A stretch of 53,720 bases of DNA from Legionella sp. (GTDB lineage Bacteria > Pseudomonadota > Gammaproteobacteria > Legionellales > Legionellaceae), in assembly GCA_030694525.1 (NCBI GenBank), contig JAUXYG010000059.1:1-53720 (forward strand), read 5' to 3'. The first letter of the stretch is position 1. Each line of letters begins with the position of its first letter. Positions 49,087-53,720 of this stretch are shown one piece after another. A model generated the notes under the pieces. It was not told where the DNA came from and did not search any database. It saw only the letters and a list, made by a program, of their open reading frames with translations. Position numbers and translations under genes: made by a program.

Positions 49087-49872
49087 ATGAAACCAAAAAT
49101 ATTAATCGTTGAAGACAATATTATTGCTCAAACAGTAATTAGAACCCTGATAACTTCTCTTTCCTGTGACAGTGATGTGGCAATGACTGGTCAAGAGGCA
49201 CTTGAGCTGTTTCAAGCAAATCATTACGATTTAATTTTTATGGATATAGGTTTAGGAGAGGGTATGAACGGATACCAGGTTACCGCCATTATACGTACCC
49301 TTGAATCTCCTGGCCAACGTACACCGATCATTGCATTAACTGCTCATACAAACGATGATTGCAGAGAACAGTGCATTGAATCGGGTATGGATGGTATGTT
49401 CACAAAACCGCTCACTTTATCTTTGGCAACGGAGATCCTCAATCAGTTTATTCCAGATAAAGGAGCAATTGGGGGTTCCATGAAGGCCGATCCAGAGCAT
49501 CAAAAATTATTTCAGCTCGAGCAATTTTCATTGTTTCATTATAAAGAAGCGTTCAATAATTGTAGCCGAGAGGTGAACATACTAACCGATATGTTACGTT
49601 TGATGGTAGAAGAACAAATTCCCATTAATTTGCAACTGATGCGGGATGCAATGACGAATGGAGACTTTCCCCAAATAGCAAAAATTGCCCATCAAATTAA
49701 GAGCAGTGCCTTATACCTGGGTGCGAATCGGATGCGGTATGCCTGTCAATACTTGGAGAATCATCATCAAACGGGTGAAAAAGACCTCGTTGAAGGATTG
49801 TATCTGCAAGCAGTAGAGGTTATAAAAGAAACTATGGATCATATTAAAGAATGGCTCATGTTGCATAAATAA
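49087..49872 (+). CDS. Receiver-HPt two-domain phosphorelay protein
   Basis: 261 residues with no kinase domain. The N-terminal receiver domain has Glu9-Asp10, phospho-acceptor Asp53 in IFMDIG, Thr85 and Lys107 in FTKPL. The C-terminal HPt domain (about 155-255) has the phosphotransfer His202 in IAHQIKSSALYLGA. Such orphan REC-HPt proteins relay phosphate between a hybrid kinase and another response regulator; no partner gene is nearby. It has no DNA-binding output. SD is poor, so translation may rely on a weak signal. Confidence 0.9.
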   Translation: MKPKILIVEDNIIAQTVIRTLITSLSCDSDVAMTGQEALELFQANHYDLIFMDIGLGEGMNGYQVTAIIRTLESPGQRTPIIALTAHTNDDCREQCIESGMDGMFTKPLTLSLATEILNQFIPDKGAIGGSMKADPEHQKLFQLEQFSLFHYKEAFNNCSREVNILTDMLRLMVEEQIPINLQLMRDAMTNGDFPQIAKIAHQIKSSALYLGANRMRYACQYLENHHQTGEKDLVEGLYLQAVEVIKETMDHIKEWLMLHK

Positions 49873-49967
49873 CAGGGTTTATTGCATGTTCCAGGCACTC
49901 TAATGTCTTATACGATCGTTTTAGCTGAATAAAATGCTCAAAGACCTTTTTTACAAGGAGTTTTTAT

Positions 49968-50996
49968 ATGTCATTATCAAGGATTGTCTCTTTAGCAGGC
50001 TTAATCTTTTTTGCAATTAATGGAAACTGTAACCCTTCTATTAATGCGGCTATCGATAAAGGATTGGTTTTTTTAGAAAGTGTGCAATTTAGTTATGGCG
50101 AATACCCAACTTTATTTAGTCCAAATCTACCCGAGCCTGCGCGATCTTTGGCAACTAATTATGACAGTAATTTATTTACTACAGTGATGATTGCTGATGC
50201 GATACATGAAATAAATCACCGAGCAGTGAAACGATTAAATAAAAAAACAGTTAAGTATATCCAATCCCAATTACTGAACGAACAGGGTCTTTGGTCTTAT
50301 TTCACCACCCATAATAATGCGCCATTGTATCCGAATACAGTTACCGATCTTGATGATACTGCTTTTGCTTCAATAGTTCTGCAGCAAAATGGAGTTGCGT
50401 TTCCAGATAATCATCAAATAATTGAGGCAAATAAGAACGAAAAAGGAGTGTATCTGACTTTTATTGATCCCCCTTTTTTAAATGATGTGGATTGTGGGGT
50501 TAATGCCAATGTGCTGTCCTATCTTCAACAAGCGGATAAAAATGTTTGTAATTATCTTAATAAACAAGTAGCGCAAAAGGCAAATTGTGCTCACTATTAC
50601 TCCTTGTTGGATGCTTATTATTTGATTTCTCGGGCTTACAAAAGTGGTATTCAATGTTTAAAACCATCTGCGCAACCTATTTTGGCTTACACTCTGGAAC
50701 AGATAAATCAATGGGATAAAGACGGCAACATCAGTTCTTTTAAACGGGCGGTCGCGTTAAACATTCTGTTAGATTATGGATATCGGGGCGAAGCGATTTT
50801 TAAAACAGCGCAATTTTTATTAAAAAAACAGTCCCGCCACAACGGCTCATGGCCCGGTGAGGATTTTTGGTTATGGTCAGGAGTAGATGAAGAGGGTAAT
50901 CGCTTTTTGCTTGGGCAATCAAGCTCCAGCGCATTAACCACTGCCATAGCACTAAAAGCGTTAAATCGTTTGCAGGCTGAGGGATTCAATGGGTGA
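49968..50996 (+). CDS. Secreted squalene-cyclase/prenyltransferase-repeat protein with DxDDTA
   Basis: 342 residues. It has a signal peptide (VSLAGLIFFAINGNCNP region). The mature part is an alpha-alpha barrel-type protein with three QW motifs: KGLVFLESVQFSYGEY (31-46, Tyr for Trp), KYIQSQLLNEQGLW (96-109) and KTAQFLLKKQSRHNGSW (279-295). DLDDTA at 127-132 matches the class II terpene cyclase DxDDTA motif, and DCGVNANVL is also typical of cyclase-like bacterial proteins. It is half the size of a squalene-hopene cyclase and looks like one barrel domain. Cyclase activity is not assured; it could be a lipid-binding relative. SD ACAAGGAG precedes the ATG. Confidence 0.8.
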   Translation: MSLSRIVSLAGLIFFAINGNCNPSINAAIDKGLVFLESVQFSYGEYPTLFSPNLPEPARSLATNYDSNLFTTVMIADAIHEINHRAVKRLNKKTVKYIQSQLLNEQGLWSYFTTHNNAPLYPNTVTDLDDTAFASIVLQQNGVAFPDNHQIIEANKNEKGVYLTFIDPPFLNDVDCGVNANVLSYLQQADKNVCNYLNKQVAQKANCAHYYSLLDAYYLISRAYKSGIQCLKPSAQPILAYTLEQINQWDKDGNISSFKRAVALNILLDYGYRGEAIFKTAQFLLKKQSRHNGSWPGEDFWLWSGVDEEGNRFLLGQSSSSALTTAIALKALNRLQAEGFNG

Positions 50997-51058
50997 TTGA
51001 GTATATCATAAACAGATTGATGCTATAATAAGTAGGTTATTATTATCATCATATCGCC

Positions 51059-51706
51059 ATGAATTTTGAATTATTTGATTTTATAGACAGACCCCAATAC
51101 CAGGAACAGATCGGGGAAGGGGCTGTTATTTTACGTCAATTTGCGCAGATTTTTAGTATTGATCTGCTTCGTGATTTAGAGGCAATTATTCAATTCGCAC
51201 CTTTTCGTCATATGATCACCCCAAATGGATTTAAGATGTCCGTCGCCATGTCAAATTGTGGACAGTTTGGCTGGATATCTGATAAAAAGGGATATCGATA
51301 TGATTCTCTGGACCCACTTACTGGTTTGAAATGGCCAGAAATACCGCCCTCTTTTTTAAGATTAGCGGTATCTGCTGCCGATTTAGCAGGTTTTTCAAAT
51401 TTTAATCCTGATGCCTGCTTAATTAATCGTTATGAAACAGGTTCTAAATTATCCTTACATCAAGATAAAGACGAACATCGTTTGGCGGAGCCGATTGTCT
51501 CTATCTCACTAGGAATTCCTGCTGTTTTTTTATTTGGCGGTTTGAAACGTACCGATAAAACACATCGATACCTATTAGAACATAATGATGTTGTGGTATT
51601 TGGCGGCCCCGCCAGATTGCGTTTCCATGGTATTTTGCCAATAAAACAATCGTATCATCCTCTGACGGGTGCCTATCGGATAAATCTCACTTTCCGCAAG
51701 ACTTAG
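51059..51706 (+). CDS. alkB: AlkB-type alkylated DNA repair dioxygenase
   Basis: 215 residues, Fe(II)/2-oxoglutarate dioxygenase. The N-terminal nucleotide-recognition lid includes MSVAMSNCGQFGWISDKKGYRY; the iron ligands are His134 and Asp136 in LHQDKDE and His190 in LRFHGI. The C-terminal YRINLTFRKT gives the 2-oxoglutarate-binding Arg residues. It demethylates 1-methyladenine and 3-methylcytosine in DNA. It is not next to ada here. Its 3' end overlaps the convergent large ORF by 20 bases. Confidence 0.95.
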   Translation: MNFELFDFIDRPQYQEQIGEGAVILRQFAQIFSIDLLRDLEAIIQFAPFRHMITPNGFKMSVAMSNCGQFGWISDKKGYRYDSLDPLTGLKWPEIPPSFLRLAVSAADLAGFSNFNPDACLINRYETGSKLSLHQDKDEHRLAEPIVSISLGIPAVFLFGGLKRTDKTHRYLLEHNDVVVFGGPARLRFHGILPIKQSYHPLTGAYRINLTFRKT

Positions 51707-53720
51707 AATGTGTATCTGAGTCCTCCGTGGGTTGGGAATTATTACTCCGAAAGAAACCTTTCGATTCATACCCCAAGCGTTGAATATTCCTAACTCTGTT
51801 TTCAGGAATTTCATTATAAATGGAGTTCATTGCTTGAATTAATTGTTTTTCATCTAAATCATAATGAGATAGTTCTTTTACCGCATCTGTATTAAATTGA
51901 TTCTGTCGATCTACGTATATAAAAACCTTATGCGCTCGGTCAAGGTATTCAAGAATTGCCTCTTTAAGAGATAATCCCGGTTTTTTGGTAAGAAATTCGG
52001 GTATCTGGCAGTTTTGTTCGGGATTTTTTAATTGATCCAGGTATTTCTCTAATATTATTGCTATAGCCAACAGTCGGTCTTCCAGGTGTTCAAAAACACG
52101 GATTACTTCCTTATTATTTTTTACCGGGCATTTTTTAACCCTGTCAAAAAGTAACCTATTTAAATTCACACAGTTTTGTACTTTGATTTGCACGATTTGC
52201 CAATCTGTTTTAGTAATTAATGCAGCTAAATTTCCTGCCATGAGTTGTTTTTCAAAATAGGCTACCTGGAGATTGCTCCAATCGATAGGTTGCTGGGTTA
52301 TTTCACTTAAATGAAAAACAGTGTTTCCATTGCCTTCTTTAATTAAAAGCAGCTGATTTAATTCAAAAGATGACGCATATCGACGTGCTTTCCAATTTCC
52401 TATAATGTGGAGTTTTCTCGGTAAATTTTGGGGTTGGATGTCCACTTCTATAAAATTTGAGTTATTTTTAACTAATAAACTTTCTGGAAAAATAATTCTT
52501 AAAGCAGAAACTGTTTTCAGGTCCTGGGTAAGGAGTAGTGCATCATCGCTAGCATTAGGTAAACTATAACGCCACATCGTTTCATTAAAATAATCTAACA
52601 ATCCAGCAATGGTTGTGGGGAGCTCGTTTTTTATCGCAACAGGATTTTGTTTTTCTGCTGCCAGTCTGACAGTAAGACCACGCATAAGAAGTTCGACCAG
52701 GAGTATTCCTAACACGGTGTTACTAGTTTGTGTTAATTTATCGGTAATCGGCTTATAGATCTCGGTCCAATGGTGCAATAGGATAAATATATTGTCATTG
52801 TCAGTTACAGCTGCATGAGCAAGTAACTCATTAAAATGATTCAGGGTCTCCAACTCGATGAGTTGACTGGCCGCTTTAAGTCGGGTACCTAATCCTGCCT
52901 CCTTAGGTAAATGGTAGGTTTCAGATAATGCCCGTATCGCATTGACTTTAGCAGCGTGATGCTCCAGAACATTTTCTGCGGTTTTCGTAAAACTGTGAAT
53001 TTTTTCCAACCCCTGGTGCAATCCTTTTAACGCAATGGAGCTACCTAATGCAGCAGGAATACCTATTCCGGTAATCCCTAAGACCACTGGCAAGGCGATA
53101 TGCAGAACTTCAATTACCAGCGCTGCAGCATGAACCCCTTGTTTTATAATGTCTTTATTTTCCTTTTTATGTGGATTTTCCCCGAATTTTTTCAGTAAAG
53201 TCAGTTTGGTTGTTTTGGATAAAAAACCAGTCAGAGAGTAACTCTGTAAACGGGTAATAATGGCCTTTTGAAACCCTAGGGATGAAGGTTGGTGCGCTAA
53301 TTGATATTGAAAAAAATGATCATGTAAATCCTGTTTTATCTCTAGCATTATTTGGTGGAGGATTTGGCCTAATTCACTCTCCGCTAACAAAAAATAATCG
53401 AGCGCATGAATAATGAGGCTATGAATTAAGGTCGCGGCATAACTGGGACTCTCATTGGACTCCAGTTTACTATTAAAAATAGTTGAGGTTTTGAGATAAT
53501 CTTTCAAATTTCGGGTAAAAAACTGACAAAAAACAAGAACTCTGAGCTCTTCAGAATTCTGGCCCATTGGCTTTTCTTTATCGAGATGGTAATTATTAAG
53601 AACCATTATTGACTTAGCCACAGCAAATAATCCCTGCTGATTGTTAAGGTGGTTTTTCATTAATAGTTCGAATCTTTTTAATACGGGCAGCAATCTTACT
53701 TTAATTTGAAACCCTAATGG
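51687..53720 (-). CDS. Large hypothetical protein, possible effector, 5' end outside window
   Basis: The frame runs without a stop from the right window edge (53720) to 51687, at least 677 residues, so the N-terminus may be missing; in-window starts are TTG at 53693 and ATG at 53660. I do not recognise the family. The middle has a Gly/Ala-rich hydrophobic hairpin (VIEVLHIALPVVLGITGIG and IPAALGSSIALKGL, roughly 53020-53140), the rest is helical and polar, and the tail is Ser/Thr/Asp-rich. The lack of a known domain, size and hydrophobic hairpin fit a Legionella effector (inference). It overlaps alkB by 20 bases, convergently. Confidence 0.7.
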   Translation of the reverse strand, partial: PLGFQIKVRLLPVLKRFELLMKNHLNNQQGLFAVAKSIMVLNNYHLDKEKPMGQNSEELRVLVFCQFFTRNLKDYLKTSTIFNSKLESNESPSYAATLIHSLIIHALDYFLLAESELGQILHQIMLEIKQDLHDHFFQYQLAHQPSSLGFQKAIITRLQSYSLTGFLSKTTKLTLLKKFGENPHKKENKDIIKQGVHAAALVIEVLHIALPVVLGITGIGIPAALGSSIALKGLHQGLEKIHSFTKTAENVLEHHAAKVNAIRALSETYHLPKEAGLGTRLKAASQLIELETLNHFNELLAHAAVTDNDNIFILLHHWTEIYKPITDKLTQTSNTVLGILLVELLMRGLTVRLAAEKQNPVAIKNELPTTIAGLLDYFNETMWRYSLPNASDDALLLTQDLKTVSALRIIFPESLLVKNNSNFIEVDIQPQNLPRKLHIIGNWKARRYASSFELNQLLLIKEGNGNTVFHLSEITQQPIDWSNLQVAYFEKQLMAGNLAALITKTDWQIVQIKVQNCVNLNRLLFDRVKKCPVKNNKEVIRVFEHLEDRLLAIAIILEKYLDQLKNPEQNCQIPEFLTKKPGLSLKEAILEYLDRAHKVFIYVDRQNQFNTDAVKELSHYDLDEKQLIQAMNSIYNEIPENRVRNIQRLGYESKGFFRSNNSQPTEDSDTHSKSCGK

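Overview
The window reads as a chromosome segment of a Legionella-type gammaproteobacterium (Legionellaceae). Reasons: moderately AT-rich DNA; tandem eukaryote-like Ser/Thr kinase paralogues and other large unrecognised proteins of the kind that are Dot/Icm effectors; SMC instead of MukB; a PHB (polyhydroxybutyrate) reductase/PhaR/phasin set; and a lolB-tRNA-Gln-prs locus without ispE, which fits a mevalonate-using organism such as Legionella. The genus assignment is inference from gene content, not from a database match.

Layout. 1-7340: short tandem repeats and a REP-like hairpin, then minus-strand genes for a Tim44-like exported protein, two large paralogous kinase-like proteins and an exported HAD-type acid phosphatase. 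7509-24888: a plus-strand growth and division block: smc, zipA, then the second half of a dcw cluster (murF, mraY, murD, ftsW, murC, murB, ddl, ftsQ, ftsA, ftsZ) and lpxC. Many of these genes overlap by 1-4 bases. murG is absent from its usual place between ftsW and murC, and murE, ftsI, ftsL, mraW and mraZ are not upstream.

25046-34064: accessory and housekeeping genes: M13 metallopeptidase, DUF2878 membrane protein, an SDR protein lacking the catalytic Tyr, a translationally coupled 26-codon ORF plus a His-rich protein, trmL, a DciA-like protein, a PH-domain membrane protein, a lipid-kinase-like gene overlapping a metallophosphoesterase gene, tRNA-Pro(CGG) and an MHS-type transporter. 34065-35650: an AT-rich accessory patch with nested palindromes and an orphan 192-aa protein. 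35654-43191: prs, tRNA-Gln(TTG), lolB, coaD, ggt, plsC-like, mutM, a small membrane protein and an acyl desaturase. 43250-43875: three tandem ~200-bp repeats, each carrying a multi-hairpin BIME-like structure. 44087-45868: a secreted repeat protein with a DUF1566-like end.

46182-48619 is a polyhydroxybutyrate unit: two acetoacetyl-CoA reductase paralogues, phaR, and a phasin with a near-consensus sigma70 promoter flanked by matching TGCARTGCA sites. The window ends with an orphan receiver-HPt protein, a secreted protein with squalene-cyclase-type QW motifs and a DxDDTA motif, alkB, and a large effector-like ORF open at the right edge.

The most promising things to follow up are the secreted mini squalene-cyclase-like protein, the kinase pair, the coupled micro-ORF with its His-rich partner, the phasin promoter architecture, and the two palindrome/repeat patches.
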